Positions 42,686-52,032 of a stretch of DNA of 64,000 bases are shown piece by piece. The number at the start of each line of letters is the position of its first letter. Position 1 is the stretch's first letter. The position numbers and the translations under genes were made by a program. Under the pieces are notes generated by a model. The model was not told where the DNA came from. It ran no database searches and saw only the letters and a list, made by a program, of their open reading frames with translations. This DNA comes from Tropicibacter sp. R16_0. GTDB taxonomy: Bacteria; Pseudomonadota; Alphaproteobacteria; Rhodobacterales; Rhodobacteraceae. The DNA is taken from assembly GCF_017743935.1 (NCBI RefSeq), contig NZ_JAGHRE010000017.1, forward strand, positions 1 through 64,000. Reading direction: 5' to 3'.

Positions 42686-43507
42686 TCATCCAGCCGAAAT
42701 TGCCTCTTGCCGCTCGATCCAGGCGCGCAACTCACCCGCCAGGGGCTTGAGCTCACCTGCCTGTTGGGGCGTCAGTGTTTCGAGAGCTACAAGCTTGGAA
42801 AGCAGGCCCGGGTCGGCCTCAATCGCGTCGTCAGCGGGAACGTCGGCCACCTCAACGCTGAGGGGCTTGGGTTGAGGGGCAGGCTCGGCCACCGCAACGG
42901 CTTCGACCGCTTCTTCGATCGCGGGCGTTGCAGATTCGGCTGCGACCGCGTCCTCGGACGGTGCAGGTTCCGATGTCGGCTCGACCACCGGGTCGATTTC
43001 TAGCGAGGCCTGTTTGGGCTCGGCTGTGGGTTCTGACGGCAACTCGGTCTTGATTCGCGCCGGTTTCCTCAGGAACGAGGGCAGCTCTTGGTCCTTGGCC
43101 TCGACGGCGGCGTCCGGGGCAGGAAGGTCCATACCCATTTGACCGTCTGTTGCGTCCTCTGGCGCGGCTCTGGCGTGAAGCTGAACAACGGTGTCGTCGG
43201 CAACTTGGATCAGCTCGGGGGCGGCAGTCTCGTCCAAGCCTTGCGACAACTCGGACACATGGCCCACGCCCTGTTCGCGTAAGATTTTCTGAACGCCCTT
43301 GATGGTCAGCCCATCGTCATGCAACAGCCGCTTGATACCACCAAGCAGCAGCATGTCGGCAGGGCGATAGTATCTGCGCCCGCCTGCACGTTTTACCGGT
43401 TTGACTTGGGTGAACTTGCTTTCCCAAAACCGCAACACATGGGCTTGAATCCCCAGCCACTCCGCAACTTCGCTGATGGTGCGAAAGGCGTCAGGTGATT
43501 TGCTCAT
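42686..43507 (-). CDS. MerR-family transcriptional regulator with long acidic tail
   Basis: This 273-residue protein has a MerR winged-helix at residues about 8-80 ([40 protein letters not shown]). The middle is Ala/Glu/Pro-rich and low-complexity ([20 protein letters not shown]), and a short C-terminal helical segment closes it. There is no typical effector domain. Next to ihfA, the arrangement is conserved in alphaproteobacteria. Confidence 0.88.
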   Translation of the reverse strand: MSKSPDAFRTISEVAEWLGIQAHVLRFWESKFTQVKPVKRAGGRRYYRPADMLLLGGIKRLLHDDGLTIKGVQKILREQGVGHVSELSQGLDETAAPELIQVADDTVVQLHARAAPEDATDGQMGMDLPAPDAAVEAKDQELPSFLRKPARIKTELPSEPTAEPKQASLEIDPVVEPTSEPAPSEDAVAAESATPAIEEAVEAVAVAEPAPQPKPLSVEVADVPADDAIEADPGLLSKLVALETLTPQQAGELKPLAGELRAWIERQEAISAG

Positions 43508-43525
43508 GTGTACTTAATCCTAAAG

Positions 43526-43828
43526 CTATTTTCGATTTCCGGCTGCGACCCGGTCTTTCATCAAATGCGAAGGCCGAAAGGTCAGAACGCGGCGGGGCTG
43601 AATCGGCACTTCTTCGCCCGTCTTCGGGTTCCGGCCGATGCGGGCCGATTTATCGCGTACGCTAAAGGTACCAAATGAAGAAATCTTTACCTGTTCGCCA
43701 CGAACCAGAGCGTCCGACATATGCTCGAGCATGCTCTCGACCAACTGCGCGCTTTCGTTGCGCGACAGGCCAACTTCGCGGAAAACCGCTTCGCTCAGAT
43801 CCATCCGTGTGAGAGTTTTTTCACCCAT
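43526..43828 (-). CDS. ihfA: Integration host factor alpha subunit
   Basis: This 100-residue DNA-bending protein of the HU/IHF family contains [40 protein letters not shown] and [20 protein letters not shown], with the intercalating proline in the R-N-P arm. The start at 43828 (MGEKTL) gives the normal length; GGGGGA is upstream. It pairs with IhfB encoded elsewhere. Confidence 0.93.
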   Translation of the reverse strand: MGEKTLTRMDLSEAVFREVGLSRNESAQLVESMLEHMSDALVRGEQVKISSFGTFSVRDKSARIGRNPKTGEEVPIQPRRVLTFRPSHLMKDRVAAGNRK

Positions 43829-43950
43829 ACCATCCCCCATGTTCTTGCCAGAGCATAGGGGGTCGGGAATTTCCCTGTCAATATCAATGAATTGCGTCGG
43901 GCGCTTTGCGCTGCATCGCGCCACGTTTCCGCAGGGTCATCCGTGCTGGA

Positions 43951-44922
43951 TCACCAGCGCAGAACAACCGCGCCCCACGCCAGGCCGCCGCCGATGGCTT
44001 CGGTCACGATCAGGTCGCCGGGTTTGATCTGACCGCGCGATTTGCCAACCGACAAGGCCAGCGGGATCGACGCGGCCGACGTGTTGCCGTGGTCCTGAAC
44101 CGTGACAACCACCTTGTCCATGGGCAGGCCCATTTTCTTGGCGGTGCCCTGAATGATGCGGATGTTGGCCTGATGCGGCACGATCCAATCGACGTCGGTG
44201 CTGCTCAGGCCTGCTTTGTCCAATGCCGATTCGGCAGTTTTTGCCAGTTTTTCAACGGCATGGCGGAACACCTGATTGCCCTGCATTCGCAGATAGCCGG
44301 TGGTATTTGTCGATACGCCCCCGTCGACGTAAAGCAGATCTTTGTAGCGTCCGTCGGAATTCAGATCGACCGACAGGATGCCGCGATCTTCGGACGTCCC
44401 GGCACTGTCCTGCTTTTCCAGAACCAGCGCACCGGCACCATCGCCAAACAGGACACAGGTCGAACGATCGGTCCAATCCATGATGCGAGAGAAGGTCTCG
44501 GCCCCGATGACAAGCACCCGATCGGCCTGACCGGACACGATCAGCGCGTTGGCGTTGCTGAGCGCATAAACAAAGCCCGCACAAACCGCTTGTACGTCAA
44601 AGGCAAAACCGCGGGTCATTCCAAGCGCGGATTGCACCATGGTCGCCGCAGAAGGGAAGGTCAGGTCAGCCGTCGATGTGGCCACCACAATGGCGTCGAT
44701 GTCGTCGGCCTCAAGCCCGGCGTCGGCCAAAGCCGCGCGGGCCGCATTGGCTGCCAATTGCGACGTGGTTTCGCCCTCGGCCGCGAAATGCCGCCGCTCG
44801 ATGCCGGAACGGGCGCGAATCCATTCATCGGACGTATCTAGCGTCGCCTCGAACTCGGAATTGGGAACGATGCGCTCGGGCAAATAGTGCCCGACTCCTG
44901 TGACGACTGCACGGCCTGTCAT
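43951..44922 (-). CDS. fabH: Beta-ketoacyl-ACP synthase III
   Basis: This 323-residue enzyme initiates fatty acid synthesis by condensing acetyl-CoA with malonyl-ACP. The catalytic Cys is in FDVQAVCAGFVYAL, His in DWIVPHQANIRI, and Asn in GNTSAASIPLAL. It is 6 bp from plsX in the usual plsX-fabH order. Confidence 0.95.
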   Translation of the reverse strand: MTGRAVVTGVGHYLPERIVPNSEFEATLDTSDEWIRARSGIERRHFAAEGETTSQLAANAARAALADAGLEADDIDAIVVATSTADLTFPSAATMVQSALGMTRGFAFDVQAVCAGFVYALSNANALIVSGQADRVLVIGAETFSRIMDWTDRSTCVLFGDGAGALVLEKQDSAGTSEDRGILSVDLNSDGRYKDLLYVDGGVSTNTTGYLRMQGNQVFRHAVEKLAKTAESALDKAGLSSTDVDWIVPHQANIRIIQGTAKKMGLPMDKVVVTVQDHGNTSAASIPLALSVGKSRGQIKPGDLIVTEAIGGGLAWGAVVLRW

Positions 44923-44928
44923 GGGTTG

Positions 44929-46044
44929 TTATTGCCCTTCTTGTCCTTTTGCGCCTGTTGACGCTGGGTGAGCTTCATCTTGGGTAAGCTCGACGGTGGA
45001 TGCAACCCGTGCAGCCAGTTTTTCAGCGAAACCCGATTGCGCCAGCGTGAACGCCAGCTTGACGGCAGAGGACACGCCTGTCGCGTCTGCGCTGCCATGG
45101 GATTTCACCACAGTTCCGTTGAGGCCCAGAAAGACCCCACCATTGACCCGGCGCGGATCAATACGTTTTTTCAAGCGGTTGAGCGACGTAATGGCCAGAA
45201 CCGAGGCCAGGCGCGACAGAGGCGAATACCGGAATGCTTCGCGAAGCAGCTGGCCGATCAGGCTGGCGGTGCCTTCGCCGGTCTTGATCGCAACATTTCC
45301 GGTGAACCCGTCGGTCACGATGACGTCAGCCTTGTCGCCGGGAATGTCTCCGCCTTCGACAAAGCCCACGAAGTCGAAATTTGCGGCGTCGGCAAACTCC
45401 GAGATCATGGCGTGCGCCTCTTTCAGCTCGGGCCGCCCCTTGTGCTCTTCGGTGCCCACATTCAGCAGGCCGATGCGCGGGCGTTTAAGCTCCAGACCGT
45501 TGCGGGCGTAAGACGCGCCCATAAGCGCATATTGCAACAGATCCTTGGCGTCAGCGCGAATATCCGCGCCGACATCCAGCATCACATTGAACCTTTGCGG
45601 GTTCGTCGACGGCCACAAAACCGCGATGGCAGGGCGGTTCACGCCTGGCAGCTTGCGCAGACGCATCATGCTCAGCGCCATCAGGGCGCCCGTGTTGCCA
45701 CAGGAAACCGCGCCGGCGGCCTCGCCGCTGCGCACCGATTCCAGCGTCGACCACATCGAAGTGCCCTTGCCATTGCGTACGACCTGGCTGGGCTTGTCCT
45801 CCATCTTGACGACGTCCTGAGAATCGCGAAAAGCGACGCGTCCATCAAGGATGCGTCGCTTGGCGACCAGTGGGCGCAATTTGTCCTCGGGGCCGTGCAG
45901 AATGAACCCGATGTCCGGGTTCTTGTCTGCTGACTTTGCAATACCTGCCACCACGACCGACGGACCGGCGTCTCCGCCCATTGCGTCAACCGAGATAATG
46001 ATGCGCCCGGCGGGAGTGCCGATCTGATCGGGCTGAGCAGTCAT
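44929..46044 (-). CDS. plsX: Phosphate acyltransferase PlsX
   Basis: This 371-residue protein makes acyl-phosphate from acyl-ACP for phospholipid synthesis. Motifs are IIISVDAMGGDAGPSVVVAG, SCGNTGALMALSMMRL and DVIVTDGFTGNVAIKTGEG. It lies between rpmF and fabH, as in most bacteria. Confidence 0.94.
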   Translation of the reverse strand: MTAQPDQIGTPAGRIIISVDAMGGDAGPSVVVAGIAKSADKNPDIGFILHGPEDKLRPLVAKRRILDGRVAFRDSQDVVKMEDKPSQVVRNGKGTSMWSTLESVRSGEAAGAVSCGNTGALMALSMMRLRKLPGVNRPAIAVLWPSTNPQRFNVMLDVGADIRADAKDLLQYALMGASYARNGLELKRPRIGLLNVGTEEHKGRPELKEAHAMISEFADAANFDFVGFVEGGDIPGDKADVIVTDGFTGNVAIKTGEGTASLIGQLLREAFRYSPLSRLASVLAITSLNRLKKRIDPRRVNGGVFLGLNGTVVKSHGSADATGVSSAVKLAFTLAQSGFAEKLAARVASTVELTQDEAHPASTGAKGQEGQ

Positions 46045-46071
46045 TAATGCGTGGCCTGTAGCTGCAAGGAC

Positions 46072-46278
46072 TTAGGCTGCGTCGTCTTCCAGATCGATCT
46101 CGTCGGCCTGTGCAACGACTTCGCGGTCGTCGTAATGGCCGCACGATGCGCAAACGTGGTGGGGGCGCTTCAGCTCACCACAGTTGGGGCATTCGTTCGG
46201 GTTAGCAGCAACCAGGGCATCGTGCGCACGACGGTTGTTGCGGCGCGACTTGGATACTTTGTTCTGTTGGACAGCCAT
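46072..46278 (-). CDS. rpmF: 50S ribosomal protein L32
   Basis: This 68-residue protein begins [20 protein letters not shown] and has the Zn-binding [20 protein letters not shown]. It lies upstream of plsX in the typical order. Confidence 0.95.
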   Translation of the reverse strand: MAVQQNKVSKSRRNNRRAHDALVAANPNECPNCGELKRPHHVCASCGHYDDREVVAQADEIDLEDDAA

Positions 46279-46488
46279 TGTCTCAACCTTTGTCTCAGAG
46301 GGCCTGGGAAACACTTCCTTGGGCCGAGTTTCAGTGTTCGTTCTCTTGGTGTGACGCGCGTTTAGGCCTGAGCCGCGGCAATGTCCAACCGTAAATCCGA
46401 TGAGCGCGCGAAAATACTGCGATTCTCGTTTTGCGCAAGGGGTTTTTCTGCAGGCCTGCTATGACAGCTTTCGCAGGCTCTGTCATTC

Positions 46489-47019
46489 CTATTTTTTCAG
46501 CTTGTCCCGCAATTCTGCAAGACCGGCAAAGGGTTTGACGTCCTCATCGGTGAGCGCCGCCTTGCCGGGTTCGGTGACATTCAACTGTCCCAACTCGGCC
46601 CCATCCGCGCGCGGATATTCAGGCAGGTTCAACGCCAGAGCTTCGACCATCATTGCAAAGACGTCGATTTCCGTACCCAATTGATCGGCTTCTTCATCTT
46701 CGGTCATTTCGACCTCGGTCTCATCGGGGGCGTCCCACTCGGCCAGAAGAATGCGTCGTACCGGCATGTCCAGCCGCGTCGTCACGGGCTCCAGTGTGAC
46801 GACACAAGGTTGCACCACAGTGGCGCCCAGATCCGCGCGGACTTCCCAATCTTTCTTGCCGCTGGCAGTGATCTTGCCTGCAAAGCTGAGTTTGCGCAGC
46901 CCCAGAAGCCCCAGTTGGTCCTGGATCTGGCGCAGCGTGTCCGCGTCAGGGCGTACAGCAAACGAAGTGGGGGCGTTCTGCGGCAGATCCGCGACCCGCC
47001 ACACGGTTTTGTCGGTCAT
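46489..47019 (-). CDS. YceD/DUF177 family protein
   Basis: This 176-residue protein contains GLRKLSFAGKITASGKKDWE, QPCVVTLEPVTTRLDMPVRR and the acidic DETEVEMTEDEEADQLGTEI of the DUF177 family, which commonly sits beside rpmF and is linked to 23S rRNA or L32 in several bacteria. The ATG at 47019 gives the normal start. It is divergent from the BamE-like gene. Confidence 0.85.
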   Translation of the reverse strand: MTDKTVWRVADLPQNAPTSFAVRPDADTLRQIQDQLGLLGLRKLSFAGKITASGKKDWEVRADLGATVVQPCVVTLEPVTTRLDMPVRRILLAEWDAPDETEVEMTEDEEADQLGTEIDVFAMMVEALALNLPEYPRADGAELGQLNVTEPGKAALTDEDVKPFAGLAELRDKLKK

Positions 47020-47103
47020 GAAACAACTTTCGTTGGTTGAACCAGAGGCTCGGTTTCTGTAATCGGGATAAAAGGCGCAATTAGCCAAGGCAAGAGGGCA
47101 GAC

Positions 47104-47574
47104 ATGTTCAAGACCGCAGACCTGCTGAAACCGGCGTACCGTATTGCAATTCTGGGTGCAACGGTGGGGGTCCTGACAGCCTGTACATCCATCTACCGCA
47201 ATCATGGCTATGTGCCGTCCGAAGAGGACCTGGCCACGGTTCAGGTCGGTGTGGATACCCGCGATAGTGTGATCCAGGCGGTTGGCGCGCCCAGCTCATC
47301 CGGTGTGCTGGAAGAAAGCGGTTACTATTATGTCTCGACCCGGATGCGTCACTACGGCCCTCGCAAGCCCGAAGTGGTCTCGCGCCAGCTGGTCGCGATC
47401 AGCTTTGACCAGCGCGGCGTGGTGCGCAACATCGAACGGTACAGCCTGGCGGATGGCCGCGTGATCCCGCTTGAACGCCGCGTGACGGATTCGAGCATCG
47501 AGGACAAGACGTTCCTGCGTCAGCTGCTTGGCAACCTGGGCAACTTCAACCCGGGCACCGTCCTGAACCAGTAA
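47104..47574 (+). CDS. bamE: BamE/SmpA-type outer membrane assembly lipoprotein
   Basis: This 156-residue protein has a lipobox (LGATVGVLTAC) near residue 27 and a BamE-like beta-beta-alpha-beta fold (VGVDTRDSVIQAVGAPSSSG; YYYVSTRMRHYGPRKPEVVS). It is a probable lipoprotein of the BAM complex, facing the periplasm. Confidence 0.85.
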   Translation: MFKTADLLKPAYRIAILGATVGVLTACTSIYRNHGYVPSEEDLATVQVGVDTRDSVIQAVGAPSSSGVLEESGYYYVSTRMRHYGPRKPEVVSRQLVAISFDQRGVVRNIERYSLADGRVIPLERRVTDSSIEDKTFLRQLLGNLGNFNPGTVLNQ

Positions 47575-47666
47575 CCCCACAGGTCGTCACCACGGTGTCA
47601 TATCTTGTATGCTAGGCGGGGCTTGGCTACGGTTTTGACGTGATCATCGTGCGGAGGAACGGGATC

Positions 47667-48413
47667 TTGGCATCTGGGACACTTCTGAGCAGAGGTCGGT
47701 ACCACGCCCGCGTCGGCCATGGGGCTGATGATGTTCTGGCGGCACAACAGCTGCGCACAGGGGCCTTTGGCACGGATGCGCTGGACAGGGATGATTTCGA
47801 CGACATTTGCGCGCATATCCTGATCGAAGATACCGAGGCAGGTCAGTTGGTGTGCTGTTTTCGAATGCTCACCATGGAAGGGGGGCATGAGGTTGCCCGC
47901 AGCTATTCCGCACAATTCTATGACCTCTCAGCGCTAGGCGACTTTCAGGGCCGTATGGTCGAGATGGGGCGGTTCTGCATCGACCCTGCGCTGAATGATC
48001 CCGACATTCTGCGTGTGGCCTGGGGCGCGATGACCGCTTTTGTCGATGACAACGGGATCGAGATGCTGTTTGGCTGCTCGTCCTTTGCGGGCACCGCAAC
48101 CGAAGAGTATCTTGATGCTTTCGCCATGCTCAAGCATCGCCATCTGGCCCCCAAACGCTGGTTGCCGCGGGTCAAGGCACCCAATGTGTTCCGCTATGCC
48201 GCGCGGCTGCGGCGCAAGCCGGATGCCAAAAAGGCGATGCTCAGGATGCCGCCCTTGCTGCGCACCTACCTTATGATGGGCGGCTGGGTCAGCGATCACG
48301 CGGTGGTCGACAGTCAGATGAACACGCTGCACGTCTTTACAGGCGTTGAAATCCAGGCGATTCCACCCGCCCGCAAGAAACTGCTGCGCGGTGTGGCTGG
48401 CAACGCCACTTGA
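47667..48413 (+). CDS. olsB: OlsB-type L-ornithine N-alpha-acyltransferase
   Basis: This 248-residue GNAT-fold acyltransferase has LRTGAFGTDALDRDDFDDIC and GRMVEMGRFCIDPALNDPDI; the C-terminal IQAIPPARKKLLRG is typical of OlsB. It makes lyso-ornithine lipid. The TTG at 47667 is preferred because GGAGG lies 9 nt before it; GTG at 47640 or 47649 is also possible. No olsA follows; an ABC-F gene does. Confidence 0.7.
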   Translation: MASGTLLSRGRYHARVGHGADDVLAAQQLRTGAFGTDALDRDDFDDICAHILIEDTEAGQLVCCFRMLTMEGGHEVARSYSAQFYDLSALGDFQGRMVEMGRFCIDPALNDPDILRVAWGAMTAFVDDNGIEMLFGCSSFAGTATEEYLDAFAMLKHRHLAPKRWLPRVKAPNVFRYAARLRRKPDAKKAMLRMPPLLRTYLMMGGWVSDHAVVDSQMNTLHVFTGVEIQAIPPARKKLLRGVAGNAT

Positions 48414-48453
48414 TCTTGTTGCAACGGACCTTCGGCTGACATAGTCAGCAGTC

Positions 48454-50259
48454 ATGTCGACGATACCTCTTTTGCAGATGTCCGGGATTTCGCTGACCTT
48501 TGGCGGCAACCCGGTGTTTTCCGAACTCGATCTGGTTGTTCAGCCGGGCGACCGTGTGGCGCTTGTGGGCCGCAACGGCTCAGGCAAGTCCACCCTGATG
48601 AAGGTCATGGCCAGTCTGGTCGAACCGGATGAGGGCACCATCGTCGTGCCGCCCGGAAAATCCGTCGGTTACATGGAGCAGGACCCCACGATGGAGGGGT
48701 TTGCCACGCTTGGTGACTATGCGACCAGCGCTCTGGAGCCGGGCGAGCTCTATAAGGTGGAACGCGCGGGCGAGGGGCTGAAGTTTGATCCCGCACGCGC
48801 CGTCGAAACGGCCTCGGGCGGTGAACGCCGCCGCGCGGCCCTGGCCAAGCTGATGGCCGAAGCGCCTGACCTGATGCTACTGGACGAACCCACCAACCAT
48901 CTGGACATCGAAGCGATCGCCTGGCTGGAACGCGAGTTGGGTGCGACGCGGGCGGGCTATGTGCTGATCTCGCACGACCGGGCGTTCCTGCGCGCACTGA
49001 CGCGCGCGACGCTGTGGATCGATCGGGGGCAGGTGCGGCGGCAGGAAAAAGGCTTTGACGCGTTTGAGGCCTGGCGCGATCAGGTCTGGGAAGAAGAGGA
49101 CATGCAGCGCCACAAGCTGAACCGCCTCATCAAGTCCGAGGCCCGATGGGCCGTCGAAGGCATCAGCGCCCGCCGCAAGCGCAACCAGGGTCGGGTGCGT
49201 GCGCTGCAAAACCTGCGCGCAGAACGGGCCAGCCAGATCAAACGGCAGGGCACCGCGGATTTTGCCCTGGAATCAGGCCCCAAGTCGGGCCGCAAGGTGA
49301 TCGAGGCGCAGGGGATTGCCAAAAGCTTTGGCGACAAACAGATCGCGCGCGGCTTTGATCTGACGGTGCAGCGCGGCGACCGTGTGGCCTTTGTTGGACC
49401 CAACGGCGTAGGCAAAACCACGCTGCTCAAACTTCTCTTGGGTCAAGAAAGCGCGGACGAAGGCATCGTCAAGCAAGGCACAAACCTTGAGATTGCGGTC
49501 TTTGATCAGGCCCGCGCGCAGCTCGACCCGGATATGAGCCTGTGGGACAGTCTGACAGGCGATCCCGACATGCGGGTGTCGGGCAAGGCCGATCAGGTGA
49601 TGGTGCGCGGCACGCCGAAACACGTTGTGGGCTATCTCAAGGACTTTTTGTTCGACGAACGTCAGGCCCGCGCGCCCGTACGGTCATTGTCGGGGGGCGA
49701 AAAGGCACGGCTCTTGCTGGCCAAGCTGATGGCCCAAAGCTCGAACTTATTGGTGCTTGACGAACCGACCAACGATCTGGACGTCGAAACGCTCGACCTG
49801 CTGCAAGAGTTGCTCGATGACTATGACGGTACCGTCCTGCTGGTCAGCCACGACCGCGATTTCCTGGACAGGGTGGCCACCACGACCATCGCGATGGAAG
49901 GGAACGGCAAGGCGACAGTCTACGCTGGCGGTTGGAGCGACTACATCGCGCAACGTGGTCCATTGGAGGGCGAAAAGGCCGCAAAACCAAAAGCTAACAA
50001 GCCGAAGGTCAAGCAAGAGGGCAAGCCGAAATCAGGACTGTCCTACACCGAAAAACACCGCCTTGAAAAACTGCCAGCCGAGATCGAACGCCTGGAGGCT
50101 GAGATCGCCAAACTCGAAGAACTGATGGCTGATCCGGAGCTGTTCACTCGCGAACCGGTCAAGTTCCAGAAAGCGACCGAGGCTTTGGTGCAGCGCCAGG
50201 AAAAGCTCGCCGCCGCCGAAGAGGAATGGCTGGAACTGGAAGAAAAGGCCGAAGCATGA
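48454..50259 (+). CDS. ABC-F ATPase, Uup-like
   Basis: This 601-residue protein has two ATPase domains without membrane parts: Walker A GRNGSGKST and GPNGVGKTT, and signature loops ASGGERRRAALAKLM and SLSGGEKARLLLAKLM. A linker lies between them, with a C-terminal coiled coil (EKLPAEIERLEAEIAKLEEL). ABC-F proteins act on ribosomes or DNA structures; Uup-like members affect replication. It overlaps the GNAT gene (ATGA). Confidence 0.9.
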   Translation: MSTIPLLQMSGISLTFGGNPVFSELDLVVQPGDRVALVGRNGSGKSTLMKVMASLVEPDEGTIVVPPGKSVGYMEQDPTMEGFATLGDYATSALEPGELYKVERAGEGLKFDPARAVETASGGERRRAALAKLMAEAPDLMLLDEPTNHLDIEAIAWLERELGATRAGYVLISHDRAFLRALTRATLWIDRGQVRRQEKGFDAFEAWRDQVWEEEDMQRHKLNRLIKSEARWAVEGISARRKRNQGRVRALQNLRAERASQIKRQGTADFALESGPKSGRKVIEAQGIAKSFGDKQIARGFDLTVQRGDRVAFVGPNGVGKTTLLKLLLGQESADEGIVKQGTNLEIAVFDQARAQLDPDMSLWDSLTGDPDMRVSGKADQVMVRGTPKHVVGYLKDFLFDERQARAPVRSLSGGEKARLLLAKLMAQSSNLLVLDEPTNDLDVETLDLLQELLDDYDGTVLLVSHDRDFLDRVATTTIAMEGNGKATVYAGGWSDYIAQRGPLEGEKAAKPKANKPKVKQEGKPKSGLSYTEKHRLEKLPAEIERLEAEIAKLEELMADPELFTREPVKFQKATEALVQRQEKLAAAEEEWLELEEKAEA

Positions 50260-50681
50260 CGCATCCGATCCGACTGGCCACACAAGACGACGCCGCAGCC
50301 TGCGCCGCGATTGTGAGCGGTTGGATCGATGCGACACCCTGGATAGACCGGTTACACAGCCTTGAAGAACTGCAAGAGATGATCCACGCGGGTATCCCCC
50401 TGCGCGAGTTCTGGGTCGCGGGGGATCCGGTTGCGGGCTATCTGTCCTTCAACGTGGACGAGGGCTGCGTCATGGGCCTTTACACCGCTGCGCCCGGTTC
50501 GGGCGTTGGCAAGGCGCTGTTGGATCAGGTCAAACAGGGGCGGGACCGGGTCACGCTCTGGTCGCATCTGCCCAATACCGGCGCGCATCGGTTCTATCGG
50601 CGCGAAGGGTTTGCACCGACCGGCGAACAACGGGATGGGGACGACGGGCTGGTCGAGATCGAATTCGCCTGGGAGCGGTAA
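50256..50681 (+). CDS. GNAT-family acetyltransferase
   Basis: This 141-residue protein has the typical acetyl-CoA loop GLYTAAPGSGVGKALLDQVK and RFYRREGFAPTGE. The substrate is unknown. Its start overlaps the ABC-F stop, and its stop directly abuts the GTG of the next gene. Confidence 0.82.
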   Translation: MTHPIRLATQDDAAACAAIVSGWIDATPWIDRLHSLEELQEMIHAGIPLREFWVAGDPVAGYLSFNVDEGCVMGLYTAAPGSGVGKALLDQVKQGRDRVTLWSHLPNTGAHRFYRREGFAPTGEQRDGDDGLVEIEFAWER

Positions 50682-51221
50682 GTGGCTCAGGTCATCCTAC
50701 TGAACGGTCCGTCCAGCAGCGGCAAATCCAGCTTGGCGCGGGCGTTGCAAGCACAGGCTGACGCGCCATTCTGGCATATCTCACTCGATCATCTGCGCGA
50801 CGGTGGCATCCTGCCAATGGATCGGTTCCGGTCAGGTGATCTGGATTGGAAAGCACATCGGGCTCGCGTGTTCGACGGGCTGCATGCAATGGCCTCTGCC
50901 GCAGCAGATGCAGGTAACAATCTGATTTTTGAACATATTCTGGAAAAACCAACATGGATCGACACGCTAAAGGGCAGCCTTGGGGCACATGATGTGCTTT
51001 TTGTTGGCGTTTACTGCGATCTGGATGTGCTCAACACGCGTGAGCGGGAGCGGGGCGACCGTCCGATTGGCAGCGCGGCGCTGGATCATGCGTCGGTTCA
51101 TGTTGGTCGAACCTATGACATCACGGTGGATGGGACGGCACCCATTGAATCGAATGTCGATGCCGTCCTGAAGGTCTTGGGCAGTGGGCGGCGCGTGTCC
51201 GAGTTTCACACCGCCCGCTGA
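50682..51221 (+). CDS. Chloramphenicol phosphotransferase-like kinase
   Basis: This 179-residue protein has Walker A in ILLNGPSSSGKSSLARAL and the pattern FWHISLDHLRDGGILPMDRF, with CDLDVLNTRERERGDRPIGS typical of the CPT-like family. Members phosphorylate chloramphenicol in some Streptomyces; in other bacteria the role is open. The start is a GTG immediately after the GNAT stop. Confidence 0.78.
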   Translation: MAQVILLNGPSSSGKSSLARALQAQADAPFWHISLDHLRDGGILPMDRFRSGDLDWKAHRARVFDGLHAMASAAADAGNNLIFEHILEKPTWIDTLKGSLGAHDVLFVGVYCDLDVLNTRERERGDRPIGSAALDHASVHVGRTYDITVDGTAPIESNVDAVLKVLGSGRRVSEFHTAR

Positions 51222-51223
51222 CA

Positions 51224-51979
51224 TCACCGCATCCGCAGCGCGCCGTCCAGGCGGATCACTTCGCCGTTCAGATAACCCATCTCTACCATGAAGCCGGCCA
51301 GACGCCCGTATTCCGCCGGATCGCCCAGGCGAGCAGGGTTCGGCACGTCGGCAGCCAGCGATGCCTGAATGTCCTCGGGCAGACCCGCCAGCATCGGCGT
51401 CATGAAGATGCCCGGCGCGATGGTGTTTACGCGAATGCCGGTCGAGGCCAGATCACGCGCCATCGGCAGGGTCATGCCCACCACACCGCCCTTGGAGGCG
51501 GAATAGGCGGCTTGGCCCTTTTGGCCGTCAAACGCGGCGATCGAGGCCGTGTTGATGATCACACCGCGTGCGCCATCGGGTTCCGGCTCGTTCCGGCCCA
51601 TTTCCATAGCGGCCAGGCGCGAGACGTTGAACGTTCCCACCAGGTTGATGTCGATGGTGCGTTGAAAGGCATCCAATGGGTGCGGGCCATCCTTGCCGAC
51701 GGTTTTGATGCCATAGGCGATGCCGGCGCAATTCACACAGGCGGTGATCTTGCCCATCTTGTCCATGGCATGTGCGATGGCTGCGGCAACGGATGCCTCG
51801 TCGGTGACGTCTGTCTCGGCAAAATAGCCGCCGATCTCTTCGGCGACCTTGGGGCCGCGCTCGGCGTCGCGGTCCAGGATGGTGACCTGTGCGCCCTTGC
51901 TGGCAAAGTGGCGGGCGGTGGCTTCGCCTAGACCGGACGCGCCGCCGGTGATCACCGCGGCCGTGGTGGACAGTTCCAT
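51224..51979 (-). CDS. SDR oxidoreductase, 3-hydroxyacyl-CoA dehydrogenase type II-like
   Basis: This 251-residue protein has TGGASGLG (NAD site), NCAGIAYG, the catalytic [15 protein letters not shown] (YxxxK), and [16 protein letters not shown]. It is close to HSD17B10-like enzymes of beta-oxidation. The ATG at 51979 has GGAG upstream. It is convergent with the CPT-like gene. Confidence 0.85.
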   Translation of the reverse strand: MELSTTAAVITGGASGLGEATARHFASKGAQVTILDRDAERGPKVAEEIGGYFAETDVTDEASVAAAIAHAMDKMGKITACVNCAGIAYGIKTVGKDGPHPLDAFQRTIDINLVGTFNVSRLAAMEMGRNEPEPDGARGVIINTASIAAFDGQKGQAAYSASKGGVVGMTLPMARDLASTGIRVNTIAPGIFMTPMLAGLPEDIQASLAADVPNPARLGDPAEYGRLAGFMVEMGYLNGEVIRLDGALRMR

Positions 51980-52032
51980 TTTGGGCTCCTCTCCCCGTGA
52001 TATGAACATGTGTTCAAATAATCACGCAGATG

